Below, in pieces: positions 9,393 through 19,464 of a DNA stretch of 63,550 nt (within the stretch, counting starts at the first letter, position 1; each line of letters begins with the position of its first letter). Below the pieces are notes generated by a model. That model was given only the letters and a program-made list of their open reading frames with translations, had not been told where the DNA came from and ran no database searches. The DNA is from Maritimibacter sp. REDSEA-S28_B5. GTDB lineage: Bacteria; Pseudomonadota; Alphaproteobacteria; Rhodobacterales; Rhodobacteraceae. Location: the NCBI GenBank assembly GCA_001626765.1, contig LUOO01000021.1, positions 78,750-142,299 of the forward strand, written 5' to 3'. The position numbers and the translations under genes were made by a program.

Positions 9393-10349
9393 TTATTCTG
9401 CCGGTTCCCGCGAGGTCCCGCGCGCGAGGATGGGGGATATGCGGAACGAGATCGCCGTGGCCCCGCGCGACTTGGTTTCGATGACCGGCGATTGCGATTT
9501 CGACCCCAGTCGCGCCTCGCGGAACACGATGTAAAGCCCGGACAGAACGATCAGCCCCGCGCCGATGATCGTCGCCCGATCGACCGATTCCTCGAACAGG
9601 AAAAAGCCAAAGAGACTGGCCCAGAGGATCTGCGAATACTGCATCGGCGCGACGACCGCTGCGTCGCCGTTCCTGTAGGCCGCGATCAGCACAAGCCCCG
9701 CGACGAACCCCATCGCGGCGATGAGCGCGAAGCCCCCCACATGCTCGACCGGCATCGGGACGTAGACGAAGGCCAAGAGGCTCCCCATGATCAGAAAGTT
9801 CGCGGCCATCGGGTAGAGCATCAGCACCACCGGCCGCTCGTCCTTGCCGATCTTTCGCACGATGACGCTCGCCACCGCGTTGCAGACCGCCGAGGTTATC
9901 CCGGCGAGGTGCCCGAGCGTCAAATCCGTCGCCCCGGGCCGCAGCACCACGAGCACCCCCGCGAGGCCCAGCAGCACGGCGAAAAGACGGTGCGGCCCGA
10001 CCCGTTCGCCCAGGATCGGGATGGACAACAGCGTGATCAAGAGCGGCGAGGCGAAAAGCAGGACATAGACCTGCGCCAGCGGCAGGACGGAAAACGCGTA
10101 GAAGGCTGTGAACCCGGTGACCGAGGCAAAGAGCGTCCGCGTCAGCGTCCACCACGGATGCACGGGGCGCAGGTTGCCCGGCGTCGCGTCCTTCATCAGC
10201 ATGAAGGTGACAAGGGGGAACGAGAACAGCGTCGAGAAAAAGATGATCTGGAACGGGGAATAGGTGCTCCCCAGGAACTTGATCACGACGTCATGGGTCG
10301 CGTAGATGCCGAACGCCAGAAGCGCAAAGAGGGGGCCGGACAGGTTCAT
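9393..10349 (-). CDS. EamA-family (DMT superfamily) transporter
   Basis: This is a 318-residue inner-membrane protein with ten predicted hydrophobic segments in two EamA repeats. The C-terminal 35 residues are a hydrophilic tail. It opens with the family-typical GPLFALLAFGIYATHDVVIK stretch. The first half carries PLAQVYVLLFASPLLI and the second half AAVVAPMQYSQILWA. It is unrelated in sequence detail to the EamA protein at 1457. Substrate unknown; the gene stands alone between tRNA-Pro and leuB. Confidence 0.87.
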   Translation of the reverse strand: MNLSGPLFALLAFGIYATHDVVIKFLGSTYSPFQIIFFSTLFSFPLVTFMLMKDATPGNLRPVHPWWTLTRTLFASVTGFTAFYAFSVLPLAQVYVLLFASPLLITLLSIPILGERVGPHRLFAVLLGLAGVLVVLRPGATDLTLGHLAGITSAVCNAVASVIVRKIGKDERPVVLMLYPMAANFLIMGSLLAFVYVPMPVEHVGGFALIAAMGFVAGLVLIAAYRNGDAAVVAPMQYSQILWASLFGFFLFEESVDRATIIGAGLIVLSGLYIVFREARLGSKSQSPVIETKSRGATAISFRISPILARGTSREPAE

Positions 10350-10553
10350 GGGATCTCCGTTCTTCCCCAGATATCGCGCAGACCTTTCGGAATGTTCAAC
10401 CCCGCTTCGGCGACAGCGGTCGGTGCCGGGCGCGCCCCGGCGCTTCTTTGCGCGTGATCCCGGAAATGATGCAGCCTGCGCAAAGGATGGTCACTGCGGG
10501 GTGCGGCGCGCGCCTTTCGCAGAGGATCGCGGCCAAGGCGTTCCCGAGACATG
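10350..10553. other. Intergenic stretch upstream of EamA gene
   Basis: Together with the terminator and flank to 10691 this is a 342-base non-coding gap. It should hold the promoter of the minus-strand EamA gene. No convincing -35/-10 pair or small ORF was seen. Confidence 0.4.
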
Positions 10554-10581
10554 AAAAAACCGCGCGGAGGTCGCCGCGCGG
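10554..10581 (-). terminator. Intrinsic terminator, probably of leuB
   Basis: On the minus strand the perfect 8-bp stem CCGCGCGG/CCGCGCGG with a 6-base loop is followed directly by TTTTTT. It lies about 110 bases past the leuB stop. A second, weaker stem (CTTCCC/GGGAAG) occurs nearer leuB, around 10660-10677. Confidence 0.8.
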
Positions 10582-10691
10582 TGTCTTGTTTCATCTCGGG
10601 GCGTTCCTGCAGGTAGCGGGACATTTCCCCCTGTCTACATAGCCTTAATGCCCCGCACGTCTTCCCTGCGGGGAAGGTCGCCCTGTAGCTG

Positions 10692-11795
10692 TCAGAGGCT
10701 CGCGTCGAGCTTGGCGAGGATCGCGTCGCCCATGCCGCTGGTCGATACCGGCGTGACGCCCTCCTGGCCCAGAAGGTCGGCGGTGCGCACACCATCGGCC
10801 AGCACGTCCTCGATCGCCTTTTCCAGACGGTCGGCTTCCGCGCCCAGATCGAAGGAATAGCGCAGCGCCATTGAGAACGACAGGATACAGGCGATCGGGT
10901 TCGCCTTGCCCTGACCGGCGATGTCGGGGGCCGAGCCATGCACCGGCTCGTAAAGCGCCTTGGGACGGCCATTGGCCATCGGCAGGCCGAGGCTGGCAGA
11001 GGGCAGCATCCCCAGCGACCCGGTCAGCATCGCGGCTACGTCGGACAGCAGATCGCCAAAGAGGTTGTCGGTCACGATCACGTCGAACTGTTTGGGCCAG
11101 CGGGCAAGCTGCATCCCGCCCGCGTCGGCATACATGTGCGACAGCTCGACCTCGGGATAATCCTTGGCGACCTCAGTGACGACCTCGCGCCACAGGATGC
11201 CCGATTCCATCACGTTGGCCTTTTCCATGGAACACAGCCGCTTGCCGCGCTTCATGGCGAGTTCAAAGGCGGACCGCGCGACCCGGTCGATCTCGCTCTC
11301 GGTATAGCGCTGGGTGTTGATCCCCACGCGCTCGTTGTTCTCGGTGAAAATCCCGCGCGGCTCGCCGAAATAGACGCCCGAGGTCAGTTCGCGCACGATC
11401 ATGATGTCGAGGCCCGCGATCACGTCGCGTTTCAGGGACGAGAAATCGGCGAGCGCATCGAAGCACTGGGCCGGGCGCAGGTTCGAGAAGAGGTCCATCT
11501 CCTTGCGCAGACGCAGAAGACCACGCTCCGGCTTCACGCTGAAATCCAGCACGTCGTATTTCGGCCCACCCACGGCGCCGAGCAGAACCGCGTCCACCTC
11601 TTGCGCCTTGGCCATCGTGTCGTCATGCAGCGGCGTGCCATGCGCGTCATAGGCCGCCCCGCCGACAAGGTCCTCGGACACGTCGAAGGTCAGGTCGCGC
11701 TTCTCGCCGAACCAGTCGATGATGCGCTTCACTTCGGCCATGACTTCCGGGCCGATCCCGTCGCCGGGGAGGATGAGGAGGGAACCGATGCTCAT
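10692..11795 (-). CDS. leuB: 3-isopropylmalate dehydrogenase
   Basis: LeuB oxidises and decarboxylates (2R,3S)-3-isopropylmalate with NAD+ in leucine synthesis, in the cytoplasm as a dimer. The 367-residue length is normal. Seen are the start [13 protein letters not shown], the substrate arginines in [14 protein letters not shown], the [14 protein letters not shown] loop, [15 protein letters not shown] with the metal-binding aspartates, and the NAD-site motif [14 protein letters not shown] use the ATG at 11795, with an AAGGA site eight bases upstream, rather than a TTG two codons earlier. leuCD are not adjacent. Confidence 0.96.
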   Translation of the reverse strand: MSIGSLLILPGDGIGPEVMAEVKRIIDWFGEKRDLTFDVSEDLVGGAAYDAHGTPLHDDTMAKAQEVDAVLLGAVGGPKYDVLDFSVKPERGLLRLRKEMDLFSNLRPAQCFDALADFSSLKRDVIAGLDIMIVRELTSGVYFGEPRGIFTENNERVGINTQRYTESEIDRVARSAFELAMKRGKRLCSMEKANVMESGILWREVVTEVAKDYPEVELSHMYADAGGMQLARWPKQFDVIVTDNLFGDLLSDVAAMLTGSLGMLPSASLGLPMANGRPKALYEPVHGSAPDIAGQGKANPIACILSFSMALRYSFDLGAEADRLEKAIEDVLADGVRTADLLGQEGVTPVSTSGMGDAILAKLDASL

Positions 11796-11852
11796 GGGCA
11801 ATGTCCTTATGAATGACTGTCCGCGGTGGGGTATCCTGACCGGGCGGAAGGG

Positions 11853-12764
11853 TCAAGAAACGCTGGGGCTTCTCACGGTGGCAGGAATGCCTTGGGCCAG
11901 CGCGTCCCAGACCCGGCTGACCCGCGGGACCCGGCGCATCGCCTCATGGGCGGTCAGCCAGACGGGCAGGGCGGGAAGCGGCATTTCGGGAAAGAGCCGC
12001 TCGACCCTCGGATCGGACTGGCCCGTGGCCACCTGCGCAATCCCGATGCCGCAGCCCGCCGCGACGAGGTGCCAGTTGCCCGCTTGATCGTCCGTTCGCG
12101 TCGCAAAGAAATCGCGCTCCACCGGCCAGCCCAATTCGCGCATCCCCCGGATCATGAGGTCGGAGCGGTCATATCCCACCCAGTCATGCGCGAGCATGTC
12201 ATCGACCGCCTCGGGACGCCCGCGCCGGTCGAGATAGCTTTTCGCGGCAAAGATCCCGAGCGGCAGGTCACAGATATGCCGCGTCACCACGTCGAGCTGT
12301 TCGGGCCGATACATGCGCACCGCGATGTCCGCCTCGCGAAACAGCAGGTTCTCGCTCGTATCCGTCGCGACGAGGTCGATGTCGATCCCCGGCTCGTCGG
12401 CGCGCAGCCGGGCGAGGATCGGGGGCAGCACGAAATGTGCCACGATCACGCTTGCGGTGATCCTCACGGTTCCGGTTGCCCGCATGTCCTCGCCTGCCGC
12501 GATCATCGCGATCTCGCCGGCCGCGTCCCGCATCGCCTTTGCCGCCGGGAAGATCTGTTGCCCGGTGGCGGTCAGGCTCAACCCCTTGGCGTGGCGGTGA
12601 AAAAGCTCCACGCCCAGCGCCGTCTCGATCTCGCGCACCTGCCGACCGAGCGTCGGTTGGCTCGCGTTCAGCACGCGGGCCGCGGCGGAGAGCGAGCCCT
12701 CGTCGGCAACGGCGAGAAAGGCGCGGATGAGCGACCAGTCGATGTTCGCGAGTGTCTTGTCCAT
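11853..12764 (-). CDS. LysR-family transcriptional regulator
   Basis: This is a 303-residue regulator with an N-terminal winged helix-turn-helix (about residues 8-66, including LSAAARVLNASQPTLGRQVR). A LysR substrate-binding domain fills the rest. It is transcribed divergently from the NAD-dependent epimerase at 12856 with 91 bases between the starts, the classical arrangement for a LysR protein controlling its neighbour. The inducer is unknown. No clear T-N11-A operator could be singled out by eye. Confidence 0.9.
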   Translation of the reverse strand: MDKTLANIDWSLIRAFLAVADEGSLSAAARVLNASQPTLGRQVREIETALGVELFHRHAKGLSLTATGQQIFPAAKAMRDAAGEIAMIAAGEDMRATGTVRITASVIVAHFVLPPILARLRADEPGIDIDLVATDTSENLLFREADIAVRMYRPEQLDVVTRHICDLPLGIFAAKSYLDRRGRPEAVDDMLAHDWVGYDRSDLMIRGMRELGWPVERDFFATRTDDQAGNWHLVAAGCGIGIAQVATGQSDPRVERLFPEMPLPALPVWLTAHEAMRRVPRVSRVWDALAQGIPATVRSPSVS

Positions 12765-12855
12765 TCATCCATGAATAGCAGAGCCACGGTTTCGGGCAAT
12801 TCCTGAACACGTGGCGTGGGGCGATAGTCATCGCAGACAGCGAATGGAGCACCCC

Positions 12856-13737
12856 ATGACCCAGACCATCCTCATCCTCGGCGGCAACGGCAAATTCGGC
12901 CGCCACGCCGCCACGGCCTTTGCCGACGCGGGCTGGACCGTCCGCCATTTCGACCGCAGGACCGGCGACCTCACCGACGCCATGACCGGCGCCGATGTGG
13001 TGCTCATGGGCTGGAACCCGGTCGGCTATCACCTCTGGGCCGACCAGCTCGTCGCACTGCACGAGGATGTCGCCCGCGCCGCCGCTGCCACCGATACCCA
13101 TGTGATCCTGCCCGGGAACGTCTATGTCTACGGCCCCGGCCATTCCCTGCCGTGGACCACCTCCACGCCGCACACCGCGACCAATCCGCTCGCGGTGCTG
13201 CGCAAACAGGCCGAGGCCGCCTATACCGCCCATGGCGCCAAGCTCATCATCCTGCGCTGCGGCGACTTCATCGACACGATCAAGGGCGGGAACTGGTTCG
13301 ACAGCTATATCGCCCCCGATGTTGCCAAGGGTCATATCCGCTACCCCGGCCTGACCGACGTGCCCCATGCCTGGGCCTGGCTCCCCGATGCCGCACGAGC
13401 AGCCGTCGCGCTTGCCGAGGCGAGGCATGACCTGTCCGACCACGAGGACGTGCCGTTCCCCGGCTATACGCTCACCGGCGATGACCTCGCCGCCGGAATC
13501 GCGATGGCGCTGGGTCATCCGGTGACGGTCAAACCGTTTCGCTGGCTGCCGCTCCGGCTCCTGACCCCTGCCATGCCGGTCCTGCGCGGGGTGTTCGAGA
13601 TGCGCTATCTCTGGTCCATGCCACATGCTCTTGATGGCAGTCGCTTGGCGGAACTTGCCCCCGGTTTCACGCACACGCCGCTGACCGAGGCGCTTGCGCA
13701 GGCGCTTGCGTGGCAGGACCGCAAGGCCGCCGCCTAG
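12856..13737 (+). CDS. NAD(P)-dependent epimerase/dehydratase family (extended SDR-like) protein
   Basis: This 293-residue protein opens with a Rossmann motif, ILGGNGKFGRHAA (about residues 7-19), and has a later GNVYVYGPGH segment resembling the YxxxK region of atypical SDRs. The ATG at 12856 follows a GGAGC site. The biological substrate is not evident. It is probably controlled by the divergent LysR gene. Its stop TAG overlaps the stop of the convergent HNH gene within one CTAG tetranucleotide. Confidence 0.8.
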   Translation: MTQTILILGGNGKFGRHAATAFADAGWTVRHFDRRTGDLTDAMTGADVVLMGWNPVGYHLWADQLVALHEDVARAAAATDTHVILPGNVYVYGPGHSLPWTTSTPHTATNPLAVLRKQAEAAYTAHGAKLIILRCGDFIDTIKGGNWFDSYIAPDVAKGHIRYPGLTDVPHAWAWLPDAARAAVALAEARHDLSDHEDVPFPGYTLTGDDLAAGIAMALGHPVTVKPFRWLPLRLLTPAMPVLRGVFEMRYLWSMPHALDGSRLAELAPGFTHTPLTEALAQALAWQDRKAAA

Positions 13738-14042
13738 CGTTTGCGGCGCGGTCCGCCGGGGGTGCGCGAGACGAAATCGGGCGGGCGCTTGGCCACCCAT
13801 GCCGCGAACTTCGCAATCCTCGGATGGGCGCGCAGTTTCTCGGGCGTGTCGTAATCCCGCGCGATCTCGGCCTCGGTCAGGGCCGCGTGGATTTCCTTGT
13901 GGCAGATGTGGTGGAGGAGCACCGTTTCGCGCCCGCCCTTGAGCCGGGGGATCAGGTGGTGACGCGACTGCGGCACGCCTGCCGGGATCGTCCGCAGGCA
14001 GAGGGGGCAGATCGGATCACTTGTCTCGGGCGCGCTTTCCAT
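13734..14042 (-). CDS. Small HNH-type protein
   Basis: This 102-residue protein has an HNH-like zinc site. CPLC lies near the start, then SRHHLIPRLKGG, then HHICHKEIH (residues about 30-65). Such small stand-alone HNH proteins are common in alphaproteobacteria and have no proven role; nuclease activity is inferred from the motif only. The start at 14042 was preferred over 14081 because the latter would run into the divergent flavoprotein gene. Only 14 bases separate the two starts, so the promoters must overlap the coding regions. Confidence 0.75.
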   Translation of the reverse strand: MESAPETSDPICPLCLRTIPAGVPQSRHHLIPRLKGGRETVLLHHICHKEIHAALTEAEIARDYDTPEKLRAHPRIAKFAAWVAKRPPDFVSRTPGGPRRKR

Positions 14043-14056
14043 GCACGGGATGTGGG

Positions 14057-15117
14057 ATGACGGAAGAGACTTGCCAAGCACTGGTGATCGGGGGCGGGCC
14101 TGCCGGGCTGATGGCGGCGGGCGAGCTTGCGCGCGCGGGTCTGCGGGTGGTTCTGTGCGAGGGCAAGCCCACCGTGGCGCGGAAATTCCTGATGGCCGGC
14201 AAGAGCGGGCTCAACCTGACCAAGGACGAGCCGCTCCCGGCCTTTCAGGCGCAGTTTCACGGAAGCTGCGCGGGGCTGGTGCTGGACGCCGTCGCGGGCT
14301 TCGGGCCGAAAGCGGTCGCGGACTGGTCGCGGGAACTGGGGCAAGAGGTCTTTACCGGCTCCTCCGGCCGCGTGTTCCCGGTCAGCATGAAAGGCTCGCC
14401 GCTGCTCCGCGCATGGCTTGCCGCCCTCGAGGGGGTCGAGGTCCGCACCCGCTGGCGCTGGGCCGGGTTCGACGGAGACGCCCTGCGCTTTGACACGCCC
14501 GACGGGCTGCGCGCGGTGCGTGCCGATCACGTGATCCTCGCGCTGGGCGGGGCGAGCTGGGCGCGGCTCGGGTCCGACGCGGCTTGGGTGAGGTCGCACG
14601 GCTCACCGCCGGGGACAGCGACATTCGCGGGGAGTTCGTCGTTTCGGCCCGTGGGCTGGAAGGCTCAGCCATCTACGCCGTGTCGCGGGCAGTGCGCGAG
14701 GGGGCGCCGCTCACCCTCGATCTCTGCCCCGACTGGTCGCGCGACGAGGTCGCGACGCGGCTCGCCAAACCGCGCGGCAAGGCGACGGTCACGGCCCATC
14801 TGCGTAAAGCGCTGCGACTGGACCCCGTGCGCCTCGCGCTCTTAATGGAGTTCGGGCGACCTTTGCCCGATGGCCGCGCCCTAGCCGATTTGATCAAGGC
14901 GCTGCCGGTGCCGCATCAAGGCTTGCGCCCGCTGGACGAGGCGATCTCCTCGGCAGGCGGCATCACGGCGTTGGCGCTCGACGGCTACGCCCTGCGCGAT
15001 GTGCCCGGCGTCTTTGCCTGCGGCGAAATGCTGGATTGGGAGGCGCCGACCGGGGGTTATCTGCTCACCGCCTGTTTTGCGACCGGCCTCGCGGCGGCGC
15101 GGCAGGTGATAGGGTAG
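14057..15117 (+). pseudogene. TIGR03862/HI0933-like flavoprotein, internal out-of-frame deletion
   Basis: The first part (14057 to about 14590) reads VIGGGPAGLMAAGELA, RKFLMAGKSGLNLTKDEP and LALGGASWARLGSDAAW, all typical of this FAD-dependent oxidoreductase family. The second part continues in another frame with GEVARLTAGDSDIRGEFVVS and ends with GEMLDWEAPTGGYLLTACF. About 40 residues that normally join these blocks, including the PANxGF segment, are absent. A frameshift marks the same point. Total remaining length is about 350 residues against about 400 in the family. A sequencing or assembly deletion is the main alternative to a real pseudogene. Confidence 0.82.
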
Positions 15118-15143
15118 GTGCGCATGAATGCGCACCCTAGGGA

Positions 15144-15734
15144 TTAACCCAGCGCTTTGACCCGTTGATAGGCGTCCCGTGAACGCATCCGTTTGAAATA
15201 GGCCAGCACGCCCTCGTGTTCGACTGGGTATTTCGCGCCGAAGGCCCAGTTGCCGCAGTGGGTGGCGAGGATATCTGGCACCGTCATCTCCTCGCCCATG
15301 AGGAACGGCTTGTCGCCCAGAAACCCGGCGAGCCGTTCGATGGACCGGGCGAACTCCCATTTCAGCGGGCCGCGAATCTCGGGCATCTTCTGCTCGTCGG
15401 GCAGCATGAACATGTGCCGGGTGCCCATCCACAAGAGCGCGTCCATCTCGTCGTTGATGAAGTTGGTCACGGCGTCCTGCTTGCCCCGTGCGACCGTCCC
15501 CGCAGGTGCCGTGAACCGCCCGTGCTTGTCCGCGAGAAACTGCATGATCGCGACGGAATCGCCGAAGGACTCGCCGTCCACGTCGAGAACCGGCACCTTG
15601 CCCAAGGGGTTGCGGGCGCGGGCGTCTTCGGATTGTGGCCCGGTCTTGACGAAGTCATAGGCCTCGCCCAGTTCCTCGAGCATCCACAGGACGCGGAACG
15701 CGCGCGTGTCGGTCTTGCCGTAAACGGTATACAT
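15144..15734 (-). CDS. Glutathione S-transferase family protein
   Basis: This 196-residue cytoplasmic protein has an N-terminal thioredoxin-like domain (MYTVYGKTDTRAFR, then GKVPVLDVDGESFGDSVAI). An all-helical C-terminal domain follows. The ATG at 15734 has a GGGAGGAG site; a longer frame upstream is not needed. Substrate unknown. It converges on the broken flavoprotein; a GGTGCGCA/TGCGCACC hairpin lies between the two 3' ends at 15117-15136. Confidence 0.87.
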   Translation of the reverse strand: MYTVYGKTDTRAFRVLWMLEELGEAYDFVKTGPQSEDARARNPLGKVPVLDVDGESFGDSVAIMQFLADKHGRFTAPAGTVARGKQDAVTNFINDEMDALLWMGTRHMFMLPDEQKMPEIRGPLKWEFARSIERLAGFLGDKPFLMGEEMTVPDILATHCGNWAFGAKYPVEHEGVLAYFKRMRSRDAYQRVKALG

Positions 15735-15798
15735 GGTGGCTCCTCCCTTTGGCTCAGGGAACCCGTGGGACCGCATATCGGCAAGCGTGACGTGGGGT

Positions 15799-16821
15799 TC
15801 AGCGCCCGGCCATGTAGGCAAGCCGGATGAGCGTGCGCTCCATCAGAGCCATGCCGGGCGTTTTCGAGGCCGAGCGCAGCGTGAGGTCGGCGTCCACGAT
15901 CATGTCGAGCGCCGATTCGAGCTTGTTCACGCCCCAGCGCCCGGCCTGCCGGATCATCCGGTCGCGGGACTTGAAATGCACCGGGGGACGGGCGCGAAAG
16001 ATGCCCTTGCCCGGCCCCTCGGGGTCCGAGGCCGCCATGTGCAGCGTGCGGAAGTGCATCGTCATCGCGATGGCGAGGCGGACGGGCTCGAGCCCCTGTG
16101 CTTCGAGCTTGGTGAGCAGGGGACCAAGTTCGCCCGCCCGACCCTCGGCAGTCGCGTGGAGCACGTCGTCCAACTCGGCTTCCGTCGTGGCGGGCGCGCA
16201 GGCCAGCACATCGGCGGGGGACACCGGGGCCGGGTCGCCCAGCTTGTAGAGCGACAGTTTCTCCATCGTCTGACGGAAATCGCCGGGGTCCAGCGTGCGC
16301 GATAGCCCCTCGATATCCGTCATCGCCTCGCGGTCGATGTTCGTCAGGCCCTTTTTCGCCAGTTCCGCCTGAATTTCCTCGCGCGTCGGCGGGTCGTCGT
16401 AGATGCCCACCGCATAGGCGCGGGGATGTGTCTCGAAGTATTTCCGAAGCGCCCCGGTCGGCTTCATATTCCCGCCCGTGATGATCACAGCAGCATCGCC
16501 CGGCTGCCATTCATCCAGCGATTTGCCCAGATCCTTGCCCGCGAGATCGGTCATGTCCTCGACAAAGACCGCGCGGGGACCGGGGAAAAACCCGATCTCC
16601 TTGATCGCATCCAAGAGTCGGGTGGGATCGGATTTCAGATCGCCCGCCGTCATCCGCGTGAGCCGCATGTCCTGCTCATAGGTCGGACCCAGAAGGTTCT
16701 CGATCAACTCCTGCCGTTTGAGAGCCACGCGCATCGCGTCGGTCCCGTAGATGAGCACGCCCATCTTGTCGGGATCGGGTTTCGCGAAGTAACGCGCGGC
16801 TTCGGCGGGTTTGAGCTTCAT
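15799..16821 (-). CDS. holA: DNA polymerase III subunit delta
   Basis: HolA is the clamp-loader subunit that opens the beta sliding clamp. The 340-residue protein matches the family in length and pattern: GVLIYGTDAMRVALKRQELI at the start, the AVFVEDMTDLA segment, and a C-terminal helical collar domain. It starts only 15 bases after leuS ends, on the same strand. In E. coli lptE sits between leuS and holA; here it is absent. The ribosome binding site is weak, which suggests coupling to leuS. Confidence 0.87.
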   Translation of the reverse strand: MKLKPAEAARYFAKPDPDKMGVLIYGTDAMRVALKRQELIENLLGPTYEQDMRLTRMTAGDLKSDPTRLLDAIKEIGFFPGPRAVFVEDMTDLAGKDLGKSLDEWQPGDAAVIITGGNMKPTGALRKYFETHPRAYAVGIYDDPPTREEIQAELAKKGLTNIDREAMTDIEGLSRTLDPGDFRQTMEKLSLYKLGDPAPVSPADVLACAPATTEAELDDVLHATAEGRAGELGPLLTKLEAQGLEPVRLAIAMTMHFRTLHMAASDPEGPGKGIFRARPPVHFKSRDRMIRQAGRWGVNKLESALDMIVDADLTLRSASKTPGMALMERTLIRLAYMAGR

Positions 16822-16836
16822 GGTCCGACTGTGGCC

Positions 16837-19383
16837 CTAGGCCACGACGTTCACAATACGCCCCGGCACCACGATGACCTTCTTCGGCGGATTGCCGTCC
16901 AATGCCCGCTGCACACCCTCGGTCGCCAGCGCCAGCTTTTCGACCTCGGCCTTGTCCATGTCGGTGGGCACGGTGATCTCGTCGCGCCGCTTGCCGTTCA
17001 CTTGGATCGGCAGCGTCACGGTGTCCTCCACCAGCATCGCCTCGTCCAGTTTCGGCCAGGGCGCATCGGCGACGAGGCCCTCGCCACCCAGCATGGACCA
17101 AAGCTCTTCCGCGAGGTGCGGGGTCATGGGCGACATGAGCTGCGCGAGGGTGCGCGCGGCGGTCTTTTTGGCCCCGGCCCCGGCTTGGGACTTCTGCAGC
17201 GTGTTGGTGAAACCGTAGAGTTTCGCAACCGAGGTGTTGAAGGCAAAGCCCTCGATCCCCTCGGACACGGCCTTGATTGTCTTGTGCATCTCGCGCAGGA
17301 GGTCGTCGTCCCCCGTGCCCTCGCCAGTCGCATCCGCGATGTCGGACACGATCCGGTAGACGCGGGCCAGGTGCTTGGACGCGCCCTCTGCCCCCGAAGC
17401 GGTCCATTCCACGTCTCGCTCGGGCGGGCTGTCGGACATGACGAACCAGCGCGCGGTATCGGCGCCGAAGTCCGCGATGATCGCGAGCGGATCGACCACA
17501 TTGTTTTTCGACTTCGACATCTTGGCCGAGGGGATGACCTCGACCTGCTCGCCGGTATCCTTCACGAACACGCCGCCTTCCCGTGCCTCGACCTGCTCGG
17601 GGTAGTGGTAGACCGGGCGGTCCTCGGCGCTTGTCGTCTTGTAAATCGCGTGGGTCACCATGCCTTGGGTGAACAGCGCGTTGAACGGCTCGCGCGATTT
17701 TTCGGGCAAATGCCCGGTCATGTTCATCGCGCGGGCGAAGAAACGGGAATAGAGCAGGTGCAGGATCGCGTGCTCGATGCCGCCGATGTATTGATCGACG
17801 TTCATCCAGTAATCCACGTCCTCGGCCACGGTCGGCGTGTCGGCGCGTGGCGCGGTGAAGCGGGCGAAATACCATGACGAATCGACGAAGGTGTCCATCG
17901 TGTCGGTTTCGCGTTTCGCTGGCTTGCCGCAGGACGGGCAGGCACAGTCGCGCCACGTCGGATGCCGGTCGAGCGGGTTGCCGGGAATGTCGAAGCTCAC
18001 GTCATAGGGCAGTTCGACGGGCAGGTTTTCCTTCTTCTCCGGCACCACGCCGCAGGCGTCGCAATGCACCACGGGAATCGGGCAACCCCAGTAGCGTTGA
18101 CGGCTCAGGCCCCAGTCGCGCAGGCGGTATTGCGTGTGGCCAGTGCCCCAGCCCGCCTTCTCAGCAAACTCCACGGTCGCGGCAATCGCTTCTTCCCCAG
18201 TGGCTTCGTCGAGCCCCGTGAAATGGCTGACCCACTTCACTTTTTCAGTCTTCGGCGGCAGGAAAGCGGTGTTCTCGACGGGCTTCGGGTCTTTGAGGTC
18301 AAAGAAGGTGTCGATCACCGGCAGCCCGTATTTCCGCGCGAAATCGAGGTCGCGCTGGTCATGCGCGGCGGAGCCGAAAATCGCCCCGGTGCCGTAGTCC
18401 ATAAGGATAAAGTTCGCGATCCAGACCGGAAGCTCCCAGTTCGGGTCGAGCGGGTGCTTCACGCGCAGGCCCGTGTCCATCCCCAGCTTTTCAGCTGTCT
18501 CCAGTTCTGCGGCGGTGGTGCCGCCCTTCCGGCAGAGCGCGGCAAACTCGGCGATCTTGGGGTCCGCAGCGGCCAGTTCCTTGGCCAGCGGGTGATCGGC
18601 AGAGATACCGACAAAGGACGCGCCCATCAGTGTGTCGGGGCGGGTGGTGTAGACCTCGATCGGGTCGCCACCGTCCACACGCTCGAAGGCGAACCGCAGG
18701 CCCTGCGACTTGCCGATCCAGTTCGCCTGCATCAGGCGCACCTTCTCCGGCCAGTCCTTCAGCCCGTCCAGCGCCGACAAAAGCTCGTCGGAATAATCCG
18801 AGATCTTGAAGAACCACTGGGTCAGCTCGCGCCGCTCGACCTCGGCACCCGAGCGCCAGCCCTTGCCGTCGATCACCTGCTCGTTGGCAAGCACGGTCAT
18901 GTCGACCGGGTCCCAGTTCACGACCGCGTTCTTGCGATACACGAGGCCCTTTTCGAGGAAATCCAGAAACAGCGCCTGCTGCTGGCCGTAATACTCGGGG
19001 TCGCAGGTCGCAAGTTCCCGCGACCAGTCCAGAGACCAGCCCATCGGCTTCATCTGCGACTTCATCTCTTCGATGTTCTTGTAGGTCCAGTCCTTCGGAT
19101 GACCCCCGGTCGCCATCGCGGCGTTTTCGGCGGGCATCCCGAAGGCGTCCCAGCCCATCGGGTGCAGCACGGAAAAACCCATGTTCCGCTTATAGCGCGC
19201 AACCACGTCGCCCATCGTGTAGTTTCGCACGTGCCCCATGTGGATGCGCCCTGAGGGATAGGGAAACATCTCGAGCACGTAGAACTTTTCCTTCGACGGG
19301 TCGCGGGTGGCGGCAAAGGTGCCTGCCTCCTCCCAAGCCTTCTGCCACTTGGGTTCGATGGAGCTTGCGTCGTAGCGGGACAT
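16837..19383 (-). CDS. leuS: Leucyl-tRNA synthetase
   Basis: LeuS charges tRNA-Leu in the cytoplasm. The 848-residue protein has the class I HIGH-type motif HMGH (residues 48-51), the CP1 editing domain, [14 protein letters not shown], and [12 protein letters not shown] near residue 610. The ATG at 19383 has an AAAGGA site six bases upstream. A strong intrinsic terminator lies just before that site, so expression depends on read-through or attenuation. holA follows in the same operon; a DUF3576 lipoprotein gene precedes it. Confidence 0.97.
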   Translation of the reverse strand: MSRYDASSIEPKWQKAWEEAGTFAATRDPSKEKFYVLEMFPYPSGRIHMGHVRNYTMGDVVARYKRNMGFSVLHPMGWDAFGMPAENAAMATGGHPKDWTYKNIEEMKSQMKPMGWSLDWSRELATCDPEYYGQQQALFLDFLEKGLVYRKNAVVNWDPVDMTVLANEQVIDGKGWRSGAEVERRELTQWFFKISDYSDELLSALDGLKDWPEKVRLMQANWIGKSQGLRFAFERVDGGDPIEVYTTRPDTLMGASFVGISADHPLAKELAAADPKIAEFAALCRKGGTTAAELETAEKLGMDTGLRVKHPLDPNWELPVWIANFILMDYGTGAIFGSAAHDQRDLDFARKYGLPVIDTFFDLKDPKPVENTAFLPPKTEKVKWVSHFTGLDEATGEEAIAATVEFAEKAGWGTGHTQYRLRDWGLSRQRYWGCPIPVVHCDACGVVPEKKENLPVELPYDVSFDIPGNPLDRHPTWRDCACPSCGKPAKRETDTMDTFVDSSWYFARFTAPRADTPTVAEDVDYWMNVDQYIGGIEHAILHLLYSRFFARAMNMTGHLPEKSREPFNALFTQGMVTHAIYKTTSAEDRPVYHYPEQVEAREGGVFVKDTGEQVEVIPSAKMSKSKNNVVDPLAIIADFGADTARWFVMSDSPPERDVEWTASGAEGASKHLARVYRIVSDIADATGEGTGDDDLLREMHKTIKAVSEGIEGFAFNTSVAKLYGFTNTLQKSQAGAGAKKTAARTLAQLMSPMTPHLAEELWSMLGGEGLVADAPWPKLDEAMLVEDTVTLPIQVNGKRRDEITVPTDMDKAEVEKLALATEGVQRALDGNPPKKVIVVPGRIVNVVA

Positions 19384-19395
19384 GGTCGGTCCTTT

Positions 19396-19429
19396 GAAAA
19401 AGAAAAGCGCCGGGCGTTTGGCCCGGCGC
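19396..19429 (-). terminator. Terminator or attenuator immediately upstream of leuS
   Basis: On the minus strand a perfect 9-bp stem GCGCCGGGC/GCCCGGCGC (19407-19429, 5-base loop) is followed by TTTTCTTTTTC. The leuS ATG is only 12 bases beyond the T tract, with the ribosome site in between, so no promoter fits after it. It ends the DUF3576 transcript, regulates leuS, or both. Confidence 0.75.
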
Positions 19430-19464
19430 ACGTGTATTCTGATAGGGCGAAGCCGTCCAGCCGG

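Noticed and set aside
15117..15136. GGTGCGCA/TGCGCACC hairpin as a terminator
   Set aside because: There is no T-rich tract on either side, so I only mention it with the neighbouring GST.
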